Source of the DNA: Humidesulfovibrio mexicanus
GTDB taxonomy: Bacteria; Desulfobacterota; Desulfovibrionia; Desulfovibrionales; Desulfovibrionaceae
Length of the DNA: 64,000 bases
Direction of reading: 5' to 3'
Assembly: GCF_900188225.1 (NCBI RefSeq)
Contig: NZ_FZOC01000010.1
Location: 1-64,000 of the forward strand
The number at the start of each line of letters is the position of its first letter. Positions within the stretch are counted from its first letter, which is position 1. Made by a program: the position numbers and the translations under genes. Below, piece by piece: positions 45,640-55,077 of the stretch. The notes under the pieces were generated by a model. It ran no database searches. It was not told the DNA's origin and saw only the letters and a list, made by a program, of their open reading frames with translations.

Positions 45640-47028
45640 CTATTGCTTGCCGGTGCTGTCGCGGTCGGATTCGTCGTCCCGGCAACATTCGCAATCAAGC
45701 GGGGTTTCGTCGCCACGGCGATCAAGATGGGCGTCCGGGTTCACCGGGTCGCCGTCAAGGTTGAAGATGCGGCGCGTCATGTCGATGAAGCGGTCGGCGG
45801 AGCCCTCCTCACGGGTGCGCCGTTTGAGGAAGCAGATGGGCTCGTGCAGGAGTTTTCTGCCCACGCTGGCCACCAGCACCTCCAGGGCCTGGCGCGTGTC
45901 GTCATCAACCGGGCCAAGGCGTTTGAGCGTCTTGGCCAGTTCGCGGGCGCCAACGTCTTCGGCCCTGGCAAGCAGGTCCGTGATGGTGGGCTGCAGGGCG
46001 AGCGACTTCATCCAGGCTGCGAAAGCCTCGGTTTCAAGGTTCACAATGGCGCGCGCCTTGACAGCCTCGCCCTTGCGTGCGCTGATGTTTTCCTCAACCA
46101 CTTCCTTCAGGTCGTCGATGTCATAGAGGTAGACGTTGTCGAGGCTGTTCACGTCAGGGTCGATGTCGCGGGGCACGGCGATGTCGATGAAGAACATGGC
46201 CCGGTTGCGGCGCTTTTTCAGCACTTCGCGGATGTCTTTGGCGCGGATGATGGCTGTGGGCGATCCTGTGGAGCTGATGACGATGTCCACCCCGGTGAGG
46301 CGTTGGACCATGTCCTCGAAAAAGACGGCTTCGCCGCGCATGGTCTTGGCAAGTTCCTGGGCGCGAGCGTAGGTGCGGTTGCAAATGAAGAGCTTGTCGA
46401 TGCCGGAGGCCAGCAGATGCGTAGCGGCCAGTTCGGCCATTTCCCCGGCCCCAATGAGCATGGCCGTTTTTCCGGAAAGTTCGCCGAAGATTTTTTTCGC
46501 CAGTTCGACGGCCGCGTAGCTGATGGACACGGCGCTTGAGGCGATGGCTGTTTCGGTGCGCACGCGTTTGGCCACAGAGAAGGATTTGTGCAGCAGGCGA
46601 TTGACGACGACACGCGCCGTTCCCGTTTCCACAGCCTTGCGATAGCTGTTTTTGAGCTGTCCGAGGATTTGCGGTTCGCCCATGATCATGGAGTCCAGGC
46701 TGGCGGCGACGCAAAACAGGTGGGACACGGCGTCGAGGCCCTGGTGCCTGTACGTGTGGGTGCGCAAAACCTCCAGCGGTCCTTTGCAGGTGGCGGCCCA
46801 ATGGGCAAGCACCGCCTCTCCGAGATCTTCGTTTCCGCTCCTGGCGGCATCAGCCACCACAAGGATCTCCACGCGATTGCAGGTGGAAAGGGCAAGCGCC
46901 TCGCGCACCGGGCAGGATTCCAAAAGGCTCAGCTCGAAATCCGCAACATTGGTGAGGGCGAACTTTTCGCGCACATCCACCCCGGCGGAGCGGTGGTTGA
47001 GGCCGACGAGGAAAATATTCTTGTCCAT
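45640..47028 (-). CDS. hemA: Glutamyl-tRNA reductase
   Basis: HemA starts tetrapyrrole synthesis by reducing glutamyl-tRNA to glutamate-1-semialdehyde. The 462-residue product has GLNHRSAGVDVREKFAL, the nucleophile Cys50 in ALSTCNRVE, SHLFCVAASLDSMIMGEPQILGQLK and the NADPH-binding LIGAGEMAELAA. A C-terminal acidic and Cys-containing tail (DCECCRDDES) extends past the usual end. The ATG overlaps the ccsA stop (TAATG). The cluster precorrin-2 dehydrogenase-hemX-hemA makes precursors for heme and siroheme. Confidence 0.97.
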   Translation of the reverse strand: MDKNIFLVGLNHRSAGVDVREKFALTNVADFELSLLESCPVREALALSTCNRVEILVVADAARSGNEDLGEAVLAHWAATCKGPLEVLRTHTYRHQGLDAVSHLFCVAASLDSMIMGEPQILGQLKNSYRKAVETGTARVVVNRLLHKSFSVAKRVRTETAIASSAVSISYAAVELAKKIFGELSGKTAMLIGAGEMAELAATHLLASGIDKLFICNRTYARAQELAKTMRGEAVFFEDMVQRLTGVDIVISSTGSPTAIIRAKDIREVLKKRRNRAMFFIDIAVPRDIDPDVNSLDNVYLYDIDDLKEVVEENISARKGEAVKARAIVNLETEAFAAWMKSLALQPTITDLLARAEDVGARELAKTLKRLGPVDDDTRQALEVLVASVGRKLLHEPICFLKRRTREEGSADRFIDMTRRIFNLDGDPVNPDAHLDRRGDETPLDCECCRDDESDRDSTGKQ

Positions 47029-47855
47029 TACGGTTTGAACCCGTGGAAGGTTGTGGAGACCAGGAAGTTGATGCCCAGCATCGAGGTCACCGTCAGCAGG
47101 AACACGACGATGGTCATGACCGCTGGTTTGCGGCCGCGCCAGCCGCAAGCCAAGCGCATGTGGAACAGGCTGGCGAACAGGCACAGCACCACCATGGCCA
47201 GAATTTCCTTTGGATCAAAGGAGAAAACGCGTTTGCTCGCCAGCCAAGCCCACACAAAGCCGGAAACAAGGCCCAGACTGTACAGGGGGAATCCCAGCAC
47301 CACTACCCAGTGGTTGACGGTGTCGAAGGTGTCCAGGGAGGGCATGTCCTTCTGGAATTGTTTGAGCCCCGTCTTGGTCTTGATGCGTTTTTCCAGGTGC
47401 AGGAAGGCCAGGCCGGCCCCGAAGCCCATGGCCAGTAGCGCCATGCTGGCGAAGAGCGTGCCAATGTGCAGGAGGAAGAACAGGCCGGAAAGCATGGGCG
47501 GCAGACTTGCGTTGGTGCCCGTTGCCGCATTGGCCGTGGCATAGAACAGAAGCGCCAAGGGCAGCGCCACCACGGCGAGAAAGCGCAGCTTGAGCCTCCA
47601 CCACAGGAAAAGAAAGATGACGAGGATGCCAAAGCCCAGCAGACAGAACAGGAAGCGCGCCGAGGTGAGTGCGGCGGTCCCGGCGGCCAATTGCGAGACA
47701 ATATCGGCTCCATGCAGCGCGAAGGCGCCTCCCGCAAGCAGCAGCGCCGCCTGCTTCAGCTTTTCCTTGCGCAGGGCCGAACCCAGGACATAGAGCCCGG
47801 TCCCCAGAAAATACAGGCCGATGACCAGCATCGGCAGATAATCAGGCAAGGCCAT
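47028..47855 (-). CDS. hemX: Cytochrome c assembly/HemX-type membrane protein (CcsA-like)
   Basis: The 275-residue product has about eight hydrophobic membrane segments and belongs to the CcsA/CcmC-like heme-handling superfamily. LSGLFFLLHIGTLFASMALLAMGFG-type sequence and the histidines at HWVVVLGFPLYSLG and HMRLACGW are possible heme ligands, but the WWD signature of full CcsA is not seen. HemX-type proteins beside hemA influence glutamyl-tRNA reductase levels. Its start overlaps the precorrin-2 dehydrogenase gene by 14 bases and its stop overlaps hemA. Confidence 0.85.
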   Translation of the reverse strand: MALPDYLPMLVIGLYFLGTGLYVLGSALRKEKLKQAALLLAGGAFALHGADIVSQLAAGTAALTSARFLFCLLGFGILVIFLFLWWRLKLRFLAVVALPLALLFYATANAATGTNASLPPMLSGLFFLLHIGTLFASMALLAMGFGAGLAFLHLEKRIKTKTGLKQFQKDMPSLDTFDTVNHWVVVLGFPLYSLGLVSGFVWAWLASKRVFSFDPKEILAMVVLCLFASLFHMRLACGWRGRKPAVMTIVVFLLTVTSMLGINFLVSTTFHGFKP

Positions 47856-48519
47856 CGAGCAACTCCGGAATGAGGTGGTGCAGTTCCCTGGGCAAGATGG
47901 TCACGAGTTCGGATTCGGCAAGGGGCCTGTCTTCGCGTCGGAACGCCTCAAGCAGCCGCGATCCGACCAGCGTCCGAAACAGCGTGGCGTTCTCCGGCGC
48001 GCCCTGGCCAATGGCAAGGACTGCCGGACGCAGATGCCCCATGAGCGTCAAGAGCTGTGCGTACTCCTCTCCGAACCGTTCCTGCAAGTCTTTTCGAATG
48101 CGTTTGGTCAGCGCGGGGCTTGCGCCTCCCGTGGACACGGCGATGGTGAGGTCGCCGCGCACCACGCTGGAGGGCACGATGAAGTTCCCGGCTTCGGGGG
48201 CGTCTATTACGTTGCAGAGCACACCCCGATCAGTACAGCTGGATGCGATGCGTCGGTTCAAGGTCCCGTCGCTGGTGGCCGCGATGGCAAGGAACACGCC
48301 ATCCAGATCGGAGTCCTCGAAGCGCCGATTCAGGAGGCGCACGCCGGGACGCTTGGCCAATTCAAGGAGCGCGGCGTCCGGCTGTCGGGTGTCGATGATG
48401 GTCAGCGGCGAAGCACCGCATTCTGCCAGGGAGCGGATCTTGCGCAGGCCCACTTGCCCTGCGCCTACCACCAGGCAGTGCCTTCCCTCCAGGTTCACGA
48501 ACATTGGATAGCGCCGCAT
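47842..48519 (-). CDS. Precorrin-2 dehydrogenase (siroheme synthase N-terminal domain type)
   Basis: The 225-residue product resembles the N-terminal part of CysG and Met8p. It has MFVNLEGRHCLVVGAGQVGLRKIRSL (NAD-binding), a middle NVIDAPEAGNFIVPSSVVRGDLTIAVSTGGASPALTK and a C-terminal helical region. It oxidises precorrin-2 to sirohydrochlorin, used for siroheme of dissimilatory sulfite reductase and for alternative heme synthesis. I use the ATG at 48517-48519; a TTG two codons upstream is possible. It heads the hem cluster. Confidence 0.9.
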   Translation of the reverse strand: MRRYPMFVNLEGRHCLVVGAGQVGLRKIRSLAECGASPLTIIDTRQPDAALLELAKRPGVRLLNRRFEDSDLDGVFLAIAATSDGTLNRRIASSCTDRGVLCNVIDAPEAGNFIVPSSVVRGDLTIAVSTGGASPALTKRIRKDLQERFGEEYAQLLTLMGHLRPAVLAIGQGAPENATLFRTLVGSRLLEAFRREDRPLAESELVTILPRELHHLIPELLDGLA

Positions 48520-48631
48520 CCCCAAGCCATACCAAAGTCCGGGGGACTCTGTAAAATGCCAAGCAGCCCTTTCTTGCCAGAATCCCGCTCCGTGGGATAG
48601 ACAGGCTCATCCAGGGAAATGAGGTCATTCA

Positions 48632-49921
48632 GTGCGCGTTCTCGTCATCCAACTCGCCCGTTTCGGGGACCTCGTTCAGACCAGGCGGCTGATGCTGTCC
48701 CTGTGCGCCGATCCCGGCGCGGAAGTGCACCTTTGCCTGGACCGCTCTCTGGCCGGGCTTGCCGCCATCCTGTACCCCGGCGTCGTGCTCCATCCCGTTG
48801 TCGCCCATGGCACGGCATTGGCCGCTCTTGCTCCCTCCGGCCAGGTCAGCACGCTTTTGGAGGCCAACATCCCGGCGTTTCGCCATTTGGCGGGATCGGG
48901 GTTCGACCTCGTGTACAACCTGAATTTTTCCCCCTTGAATTTTCGTCTGGCCAGCCTTTTCGATCCCGACAGGGTGCGGGGGCATGTGTGGCGCAACGGC
49001 CAGGAGGACGTGGGGCAGTGGGCTCGTCTGGCCATGCGCTGGTCAGCCATGCGCCGCATCGGGCTCAATATCGCCGATTTCTGGGCCTGGCACCATCCCG
49101 CTCCCGTGCCGCCGGAGGTGGTGAATCCGGCCGCACAGGGCAGGGGAGGCGGCCTCGGCGTGGTGTTGGCAGGACGGGAATCGCGCCGGTCCTTGCCGCC
49201 CCGGGAGCTTGCCGGACTGGTGGCGACGCTTGTGTCGCAGCGGGGCAGTTCCACGCTGACGCTGCTCGGTAGTGCGTCCGAGTCGCGGGTGGCGCATCAA
49301 CTATTGCGCGAACTTCCGCCCCGGCTCGCATCCTCGGTGACCAATCTTAGCGGCAAGACCGATTACGCGGACCTGTGCCACATTGTCGGCGGTCTTGACC
49401 TGCTGGTGACCCCTGACACGGGCACCATGCATCTTGCCGCCGCGCTGGGAACGCCGGTCTTGGCGACGTTTCTGTCCTCGGCCTGGTGCTGGGAGACCGG
49501 GCCGTACGGCCTTGGCCACAGGGTTTTGCAGGCCGTTACGGACTGTCTGCCCTGCCTGGAATCGCAGCCATGTGGTCGCGGCGTTTCCTGCCTGCGCCCC
49601 TTTGGCGCTGCGCAGTTGGCCCGGTATTTGTCCACATCGGACCCGCTGCATCTGCCGGAGGATCTGCTGGATCTGGACTCGGCCTTGGATGGCCTTGGCG
49701 CAACGTTTTCCCCGCGCGCGGGCACGGATGCCGATGCTCCCTTGCGTGGCCGCTTTCGTGTCTTTCTGTCCCGGCACCTGGGGACTGGCGGTTGCTGGCG
49801 CGATGCGCCGGTTCCTGAGTTTGCGGAGCGCATGTACGCGGAGCGCGACTGGATGCCCCCGGACACCGAGGCGGCACACAGCCGATTTGCTGGCGTTTTC
49901 TGGAAAGGCAAGCGTTTTTAG
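48632..49921 (+). CDS. Glycosyltransferase family 9 (heptosyltransferase-like)
   Basis: The 429-residue product has the GT9 fold: N-terminal LVIQLARFGDLVQTRRL, a central Rossmann domain and the C-terminal DLLVTPDTGTMHLAAALGTPVLATF signature. It belongs with ADP-heptose:LPS heptosyltransferases. A Cys-bearing segment (CLPCLESQPCGRGVSC) after the signature and a 100-residue C-terminal extension are unusual for E. coli RfaF/C. The start is GTG with GAGG upstream. With the following CgeB-like gene it forms a two-gene plus-strand island between minus-strand housekeeping genes. Confidence 0.88.
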   Translation: MRVLVIQLARFGDLVQTRRLMLSLCADPGAEVHLCLDRSLAGLAAILYPGVVLHPVVAHGTALAALAPSGQVSTLLEANIPAFRHLAGSGFDLVYNLNFSPLNFRLASLFDPDRVRGHVWRNGQEDVGQWARLAMRWSAMRRIGLNIADFWAWHHPAPVPPEVVNPAAQGRGGGLGVVLAGRESRRSLPPRELAGLVATLVSQRGSSTLTLLGSASESRVAHQLLRELPPRLASSVTNLSGKTDYADLCHIVGGLDLLVTPDTGTMHLAAALGTPVLATFLSSAWCWETGPYGLGHRVLQAVTDCLPCLESQPCGRGVSCLRPFGAAQLARYLSTSDPLHLPEDLLDLDSALDGLGATFSPRAGTDADAPLRGRFRVFLSRHLGTGGCWRDAPVPEFAERMYAERDWMPPDTEAAHSRFAGVFWKGKRF

Positions 49922-50013
49922 CTTATTAAAAATAGTCTAGAGAAAGTCTAATTGTTGATGTTCGTTCTGCTGGCTTTTGTTCGGCCTTGTAGCGATGAAC
50001 GCCTGGGGGGAAT

Positions 50014-51291
50014 ATGAGGGTGCTCGTGGTGCTGCCGCTGTACGGCGGTTCGCTGCCCGTAGGACGCTACTGCGCATCGGCTTTGACTGGGCTTGGGCAT
50101 TTGGTCGAGGTCTTCGAGGCGCCGGAGTTTTACGCCTCCTATCAGGCGTTGAAGGGGCTCAGGGTCACCAGCGACCGGCTTCAGTATCTTGAAAACAGCT
50201 ATCTGCAAGTGCTTTCCCAGGCTGTGCTGGCCAAAACCGAGACCTTTGAACCGGATTGTGTTCTTGCCTTGGCTCAGGCCCCGTTGTCCATTCAGTCCCT
50301 GAAGCGTCTGCGGCGTGACGGCGTGGCCACGGCCATGTGGTTTGTCGAGGATTATCGGCTTTTTACCTATTGGCAGGCCTTTGCGCCGTATTACGACTAT
50401 TTCGCCGTCATCCAGAAAGGGGCGTTTTTCGATGCCCTGCGGCAGGTGGGCCAGGAAAACGTTCTGTATCTGCCCATGGCCGCGGACCCGGAATTTCACA
50501 GGAGGCTTGAACTTTCCGCCGTGGATCGCCGCAGGTTCGGTTCAGCTGTGTCTTTCATGGGCGCAGGCTATCCGAATCGGCGCATGGCCTTCCGCGACCT
50601 CACGCGGTTTGACTTCAAGCTTTGGGGTACGGATTGGGAGGGCGACCCTATCCTGGCTCCGCATGTGCAGATGGGGGGAGCCAGGGTTTCGAGCGAGGAC
50701 TGCGTGCGCATCTACAACGCCACCACGGTCAACATCAATCTGCACTCCAGCATCCAGGCGCGCGAACTGGTGACCGGAGGCGATTTCGTGAACCCGCGCA
50801 CCTTTGAGGTAGCGGCTAGCGGAGCCTTTCAACTGGTGGACCGCCGCGGGCTTATGGGCGAGTTGTTCGTCACCGATGGGCCGGAAGCCGAGCTTGCCGT
50901 GTTTGACCGGATGGAGGAGTTGGCCCCGCTTGTGGAGCGGTACCTTGCCAGTCCGGAGGAGCGCATCGCCATCGCCAAGCGTGGGCAGGCGCGGGTGCTG
51001 GCCGACCACACCTACAGCGCGCGTATGCGCGATCTCCTCGACTTCATTGCCACCCGGCGGCCGGGCTGGCCCAAAGTCCGGGACATGGCGCCAGCAGTCA
51101 GCGGGCTGCCTCCGGAACTGGCGGCGGAGATAACCGCCTTGCTGGAGCGGCTGGGACTGCCGTCGAGCACGGGATTTGACGACCTGGTGTGGGCCGTGCG
51201 TCAGCAGCAGGGATCGCTTGAGGGGCTGGACGCTGCGGTGCTGTTTCTGGACGAGTGGCGCAAGCTGTACGCCAAGAAAGCGCAAGCCTAG
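50014..51291 (+). CDS. CgeB-like glycosyltransferase
   Basis: The 425-residue product has an N-terminal Rossmann-like domain (VLVVLPLYGGSLPVGRYCASAL, and VLALAQAPLSIQSLKRLRRDGVATAMWFVED), the DUF3880-type layout, and a C-terminal CgeB/GT1-like domain with NINLHSSIQARELV, PRTFEVAASGAFQLVDRRGL and the FDRMEELAPLVERYLASPEER stretch. These proteins transfer sugars in spore, flagellar or surface glycan systems. GGGGGAAT precedes the ATG. It follows the GT9 gene by 92 bases and overlaps the end of rarA tail to tail. Confidence 0.82.
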   Translation: MRVLVVLPLYGGSLPVGRYCASALTGLGHLVEVFEAPEFYASYQALKGLRVTSDRLQYLENSYLQVLSQAVLAKTETFEPDCVLALAQAPLSIQSLKRLRRDGVATAMWFVEDYRLFTYWQAFAPYYDYFAVIQKGAFFDALRQVGQENVLYLPMAADPEFHRRLELSAVDRRRFGSAVSFMGAGYPNRRMAFRDLTRFDFKLWGTDWEGDPILAPHVQMGGARVSSEDCVRIYNATTVNINLHSSIQARELVTGGDFVNPRTFEVAASGAFQLVDRRGLMGELFVTDGPEAELAVFDRMEELAPLVERYLASPEERIAIAKRGQARVLADHTYSARMRDLLDFIATRRPGWPKVRDMAPAVSGLPPELAAEITALLERLGLPSSTGFDDLVWAVRQQQGSLEGLDAAVLFLDEWRKLYAKKAQA

Positions 51292-52526
51292 GGCTTCTTG
51301 ATTCCGCGCTTGCGCGAGGCCAGCCAAGCGTGCATACGGGCTTCGGCCCCTTCGTTCTTGGGCACGAAGAATTGCGCTCCGCGCTGGACCAGTTCGTGCG
51401 GAAGGTATTCCTGGTCCACCCAGGAGCCGGGAAAGGCGTGCGGATACTTGTAGCCTCGGCCATAGCCCCATTCCTTGTGCAGGCTGGTGCTGGCGTTGCG
51501 CAGGTGCAGGGGCACGGGCAGCTTTCCGTTCTCCCGCACCTCCTTGAGGGCGTTCAGATACCCGGCGTAGCTGGCGTTGTTCTTTGGCGCAAGGGCCAGG
51601 TAGACCACGGTCTCGGCCATGGGGATGAAGCCTTCGGGCATCCCCACGTACTCCACGGCCTGCTGGCACGAAACGGCCAGGGGAAGGGCCTGCGGGTCGC
51701 CGAGGCCGATGTCCTCGGAGGCGGAGAGGATGAGTCTGCGGCACACGAAACGGGGATCCTCGCCGCTTTCCAGAAGGCAGGCCAGGTAGTAGAGGGCGGC
51801 GTCCACATCGCTGCCCCGGATGGACTTGATGAGCGCAGAAGCAAGTTCGTAATGCGAATCGCCCTCGCGGTCCCCGCGGATGATGACTTCCGGCAGGGCC
51901 TGTTTGAGAGCCTCGATGCCAAGCCGGTCCTGCGGGAGCCCGGCAACATGCTCCACGAGGTTCAGGAGGGCGCGGCCATCGCCACCGCACATGCCCGCCA
52001 GCAGGTCGAAGACTTCGTCGGGCCAGTCGCAGCCTAGAACATTTGCCCCGCGTCGGGCCATGCGCACCAGTTCCTCGCGCGTTAGCGAGCGGAATCGCAG
52101 CACATGCAATCGCGAGAGCAACTGACGCGTGACGCTGAAGGACGGGTTCTCCGTGGTGGTGGCCAAGAGCACGATTTCTCCGCTTTCAAGAATCGGCAGA
52201 AAAAAATCCTGCTGTGCCTTGGAGAAGCGGTGGATTTCGTCCAGGATGAGCACCTCGGCCCCTTGCAACTGCTTGCGCAGTGCGGCGAGCCCGGCCTCTG
52301 GGGCGCTGACGCGCACCCAGCGTTTGTTCGCCGCCTTGGCCATGACCATGGCGAGGGTGGATTTGCCGCAGCCCGGCGGCCCGAAAAAGAGCAGGCTGGG
52401 CAGGCGCGGGCCGCTGGCGAAGGCCGCAATGCGCTCCAGAAGATGGCTTTGCCCCACGAAGTCGTTGAGGGTTTGCGGCCGTATCTTGTCGGCCAGGGGC
52501 TGTTTTTCGGAAATCTCAATGCGCAT
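51288..52526 (-). CDS. rarA: Replication-associated recombination protein RarA (MgsA)
   Basis: This 412-residue AAA+ ATPase acts on stalled replication forks. It has the Walker A GPPGCGKS (49-56), the Walker B LILDEIHRFSKAQQD, sensor 1 ATTENPSFSV and a C-terminal tetramerisation domain with IRGSDVDAALYYLACLLESGEDP. The start MRIEISEKQPLADKIRP is the family start; the longer frame lacks a site. It lies 16 bases after rsmE. Confidence 0.94.
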   Translation of the reverse strand: MRIEISEKQPLADKIRPQTLNDFVGQSHLLERIAAFASGPRLPSLLFFGPPGCGKSTLAMVMAKAANKRWVRVSAPEAGLAALRKQLQGAEVLILDEIHRFSKAQQDFFLPILESGEIVLLATTTENPSFSVTRQLLSRLHVLRFRSLTREELVRMARRGANVLGCDWPDEVFDLLAGMCGGDGRALLNLVEHVAGLPQDRLGIEALKQALPEVIIRGDREGDSHYELASALIKSIRGSDVDAALYYLACLLESGEDPRFVCRRLILSASEDIGLGDPQALPLAVSCQQAVEYVGMPEGFIPMAETVVYLALAPKNNASYAGYLNALKEVRENGKLPVPLHLRNASTSLHKEWGYGRGYKYPHAFPGSWVDQEYLPHELVQRGAQFFVPKNEGAEARMHAWLASRKRGIKKP

Positions 52527-52542
52527 CGGCCAATCCTGTTGC

Positions 52543-53280
52543 TTACGGTTTGAGCAGGGCATAGTGCGCCAGCGACAGACAAGAGAGCGCCGCCGTCTCC
52601 CAGCGTAGCGGGCGCGGCCCCAGGCTCAAATGGCGGAAACCGGCCTCGGCCAGCCGTGTGGCTTCGCGCTCTTCCAGCCCGCCCTCCGGCCCCAGCACCA
52701 CGAGTGTGCGGCCCGACGCCAGCAGCGCCGGTTCGGGGAGCGCTTCCGGGGAGGCCGCTTCATACAACAGATAGCATCCGTCATAGTCCGCCGCAATGCG
52801 CAAAAGTCCATCCACCCCGCCGGGCAGCACCGAGAGTTCAGGAAGCCAGGCCGCATGGCACTGTTTGGCCGCCTGGACGCATTTCTCCCGCCAGGCTTCC
52901 TTGGGGTGGCTGGGCATGTCGCCCTGGCTGCGAACCGCCTGCCAGAAGACGAAGCCGAGCGCGCCAAGCTCCACGCCCTTTTCAAGAAGCCAGTCGCGGC
53001 GGCTGGCCTTGTTCCAGCCAAGGGCCAGCGCCACGCCGCGCTTGGGTTGCGGCTCCAGCGTTTCCGAGAGCGGGGACAGTTCTGCGCGGGACTTGGAGGT
53101 GGTGGCCGCCAGTTGGAAGAGCCCGTGGCGCCCCAGGCCGTCGAAGAGCCGCACCGTGTCGCCCACGCGGGCGCGCAGCACGCCGATGAGGTGTCGGGCC
53201 TCCGGTCCGTCGAGGATCGCCCGGACTCCGGGAGCGGGCCAAGCCTCCGGGGGCAGATGGTAGGAGTTCAGGCGGGCCAT
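52543..53280 (-). CDS. rsmE: 16S rRNA (uracil1498-N3)-methyltransferase
   Basis: The 245-residue product is an SPOUT-class methyltransferase. The N-terminal PUA-like domain contains RHLIGVLRARVGDTVRLFDG. The C-terminal knotted domain has VVLGPEGGLEEREATRL and FRHLSLGPRPLRWETAALSCLSL, the family's SAM-binding knot. Length is normal. It is followed by rarA, and lysA lies 54 bases upstream. Confidence 0.95.
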   Translation of the reverse strand: MARLNSYHLPPEAWPAPGVRAILDGPEARHLIGVLRARVGDTVRLFDGLGRHGLFQLAATTSKSRAELSPLSETLEPQPKRGVALALGWNKASRRDWLLEKGVELGALGFVFWQAVRSQGDMPSHPKEAWREKCVQAAKQCHAAWLPELSVLPGGVDGLLRIAADYDGCYLLYEAASPEALPEPALLASGRTLVVLGPEGGLEEREATRLAEAGFRHLSLGPRPLRWETAALSCLSLAHYALLKP

Positions 53281-53334
53281 GGCTGATACCGGGCGAAACC
53301 GGGAGCGGTGCGGGCCCCCGGTCTCGCGGTCCGG

Positions 53335-54573
53335 CTAGATTTCGTGCGCCACCATGGACTCGTAGGTCTCTCTGCGGCGGGCGACAATGGCTGTATCGCC
53401 ATCCACAAGGATCTCCGCTGCCTTGGCGCGGGTGTTGTAGTTGGAACTCATGGTGAAGCCGTACGCCCCTGCGGAGTATACGGCCAGCAATTCGCCCTGC
53501 AGCATTTCCGGAAGCTGGCGGTCCTTGGCCAGAAAGTCCCCGGACTCGCAGATGGGGCCAACCACGTCAACGTCCTGGGGCGCGCGGCCTTTGGGCGCCA
53601 CCTCCTCAATGCGATGGAACGAGCCGTAGAGCGATGGGCGCAGCAAGTCGTTCATGGCCGCGTCCACAATGACGAAGCTCTTGGTGGGGGTCTGCTTGGT
53701 GTATTGGACTTCCGTCACCAGGATGCCCGCGTTGCCCACGATGACGCGGCCGGGTTCGAGAACGACCTTGAGCGGCACGCCGGAAAGGGCCTTGGTGAGG
53801 GCCGCGCCGAATGCGCTGGGATGGGGAGGCTCTTCTTCGTTGTAAGGGATGCCGAGTCCGCCGCCCAAGTCAAGGTAGCGAATGTCCAGGTTCATGGCCT
53901 TGAGCTTTTCGTAGAAGGCGAGGAGCTTGTCCAGCGCTTCGAGGAACGGCTCGATGGTGGTGAGCTGGGAGCCTATGTGGCAGTCCATGCCCACGGGCTT
54001 GATGGCGGGCAGGTCGCGGGCAAGGGCGTAGGCGTCCAGGGCGGACTCGATGGTGAGCCCGAACTTGTTCTTTTTCATGCCCGTGGAGATGTACGGGTGG
54101 GTCTTGGGGTCCACGTCGGGGTTGATGCGGAAGCTCACCCGAGCAATCTTGCCCATGGACTTGGCCACATCGTTGATGCGCTCAAGCTCCTGCACGGACT
54201 CCACGTTGAACATGAGAATACCCGCGGAGAGCGCCTGGGCGATCTCCGGAGCCTTCTTGCCCACGCCGGAGTACACGATGCGTTCGGCCGGAACGCCCGC
54301 CAGAAGGGCGCGGTACAACTCGCCGCCGGAGACGATGTCCATGCCCGCGCCAAGGGAGGCGAGCAGTTTGAGCACCGCGAGGTTCGAGTTGGCCTTCACC
54401 GAGTAGCAGGTCAGGTGCTCCATGGAATCGAAGGCCGAATCAAAGGCCTGGAAGTGACGCTTGAGGGTGGCCGCAGAATAGATGTACAGCGGGGTGCCGT
54501 ATTCCCTGGCCAGTTCCTTCACACTGAGGCCTTCTGCGAAAAGGCTGCCGTTTTTCATTGCAAAATGGTGCAT
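53335..54573 (-). CDS. lysA: Diaminopimelate decarboxylase
   Basis: LysA turns meso-diaminopimelate into lysine. The 412-residue product is a fold-type III PLP enzyme with Lys60 in YSVKANSN, HIGSQLTTIEPF, the phosphate-binding LGGGLGIPY, EPGRVIVGNAG and VVGPICESGDFLAKDR that supplies the second-subunit cysteine. It lies 33 bases after the lipoprotein gene, at the end of the run lapA-lapB-mutS-lipoprotein-lysA. dapA and dapL elsewhere in the window complete the pathway. Confidence 0.96.
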   Translation of the reverse strand: MHHFAMKNGSLFAEGLSVKELAREYGTPLYIYSAATLKRHFQAFDSAFDSMEHLTCYSVKANSNLAVLKLLASLGAGMDIVSGGELYRALLAGVPAERIVYSGVGKKAPEIAQALSAGILMFNVESVQELERINDVAKSMGKIARVSFRINPDVDPKTHPYISTGMKKNKFGLTIESALDAYALARDLPAIKPVGMDCHIGSQLTTIEPFLEALDKLLAFYEKLKAMNLDIRYLDLGGGLGIPYNEEEPPHPSAFGAALTKALSGVPLKVVLEPGRVIVGNAGILVTEVQYTKQTPTKSFVIVDAAMNDLLRPSLYGSFHRIEEVAPKGRAPQDVDVVGPICESGDFLAKDRQLPEMLQGELLAVYSAGAYGFTMSSNYNTRAKAAEILVDGDTAIVARRRETYESMVAHEI

Positions 54574-54606
54574 CGTGTCGGTGCTCCTTCTGTCGGCACG
54601 GGATGG

Positions 54607-55077
54607 TTATTGCGGCGCGGAGACAAAAAGCTCCGAGACGACAAGGCTCAAGGCTGGATAGACGTTGCTGGCCACGATCTGCACCCGGTAGGTCTTTTTC
54701 GGATTCAGGTCGCAGGCGGTGATGATGAGGCGGTTCATGTCGCGGCGCATCTCGGGCGCGCCGGGTCCGTAGAAGCGCGAGATGCGCGGCACGAAGGGAC
54801 ATGTTGGGCAACCGTCGCCTGGCTCGTCGCCGATTGGCTCCAGGTGCAGGCGCACGCTGTCCAAATTGGCCCAGGCCCCGGCAAGTTCGCAGTCCACGAT
54901 GAGGCAGCCTTGCCCGCGTTGCACGTTCATGCTGCGGATGCGGAAGCGGTCTTCGCTGAGCTGCGGCGCGGGCCATTCGCGCTTGCCGCAGGCCAAGAGG
55001 CCCGTTCCCAGCAACGCCAGCAGGACAACGGCCGCGATGCGGAACTGGCGCGCGCGGCTTGGTGCGATTCCGGTCAT
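54607..55077 (-). CDS. Putative lipoprotein
   Basis: The 156-residue product has a basic N-terminus, a hydrophobic stretch and a lipobox LLAC at 27-30, so it should be a lipoprotein anchored through Cys30. The mature part has a CPTCPF pair and aims at a beta-rich fold (RFRIRSMNVQRGQGCLIVDCEL). I recognise no domain. Its ATG overlaps the mutS stop by ATGA, and lysA follows 33 bases later, so it is translationally coupled to mutS. The tie to mismatch repair and lysine synthesis has no obvious logic. Confidence 0.78.
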   Translation of the reverse strand: MTGIAPSRARQFRIAAVVLLALLGTGLLACGKREWPAPQLSEDRFRIRSMNVQRGQGCLIVDCELAGAWANLDSVRLHLEPIGDEPGDGCPTCPFVPRISRFYGPGAPEMRRDMNRLIITACDLNPKKTYRVQIVASNVYPALSLVVSELFVSAPQ

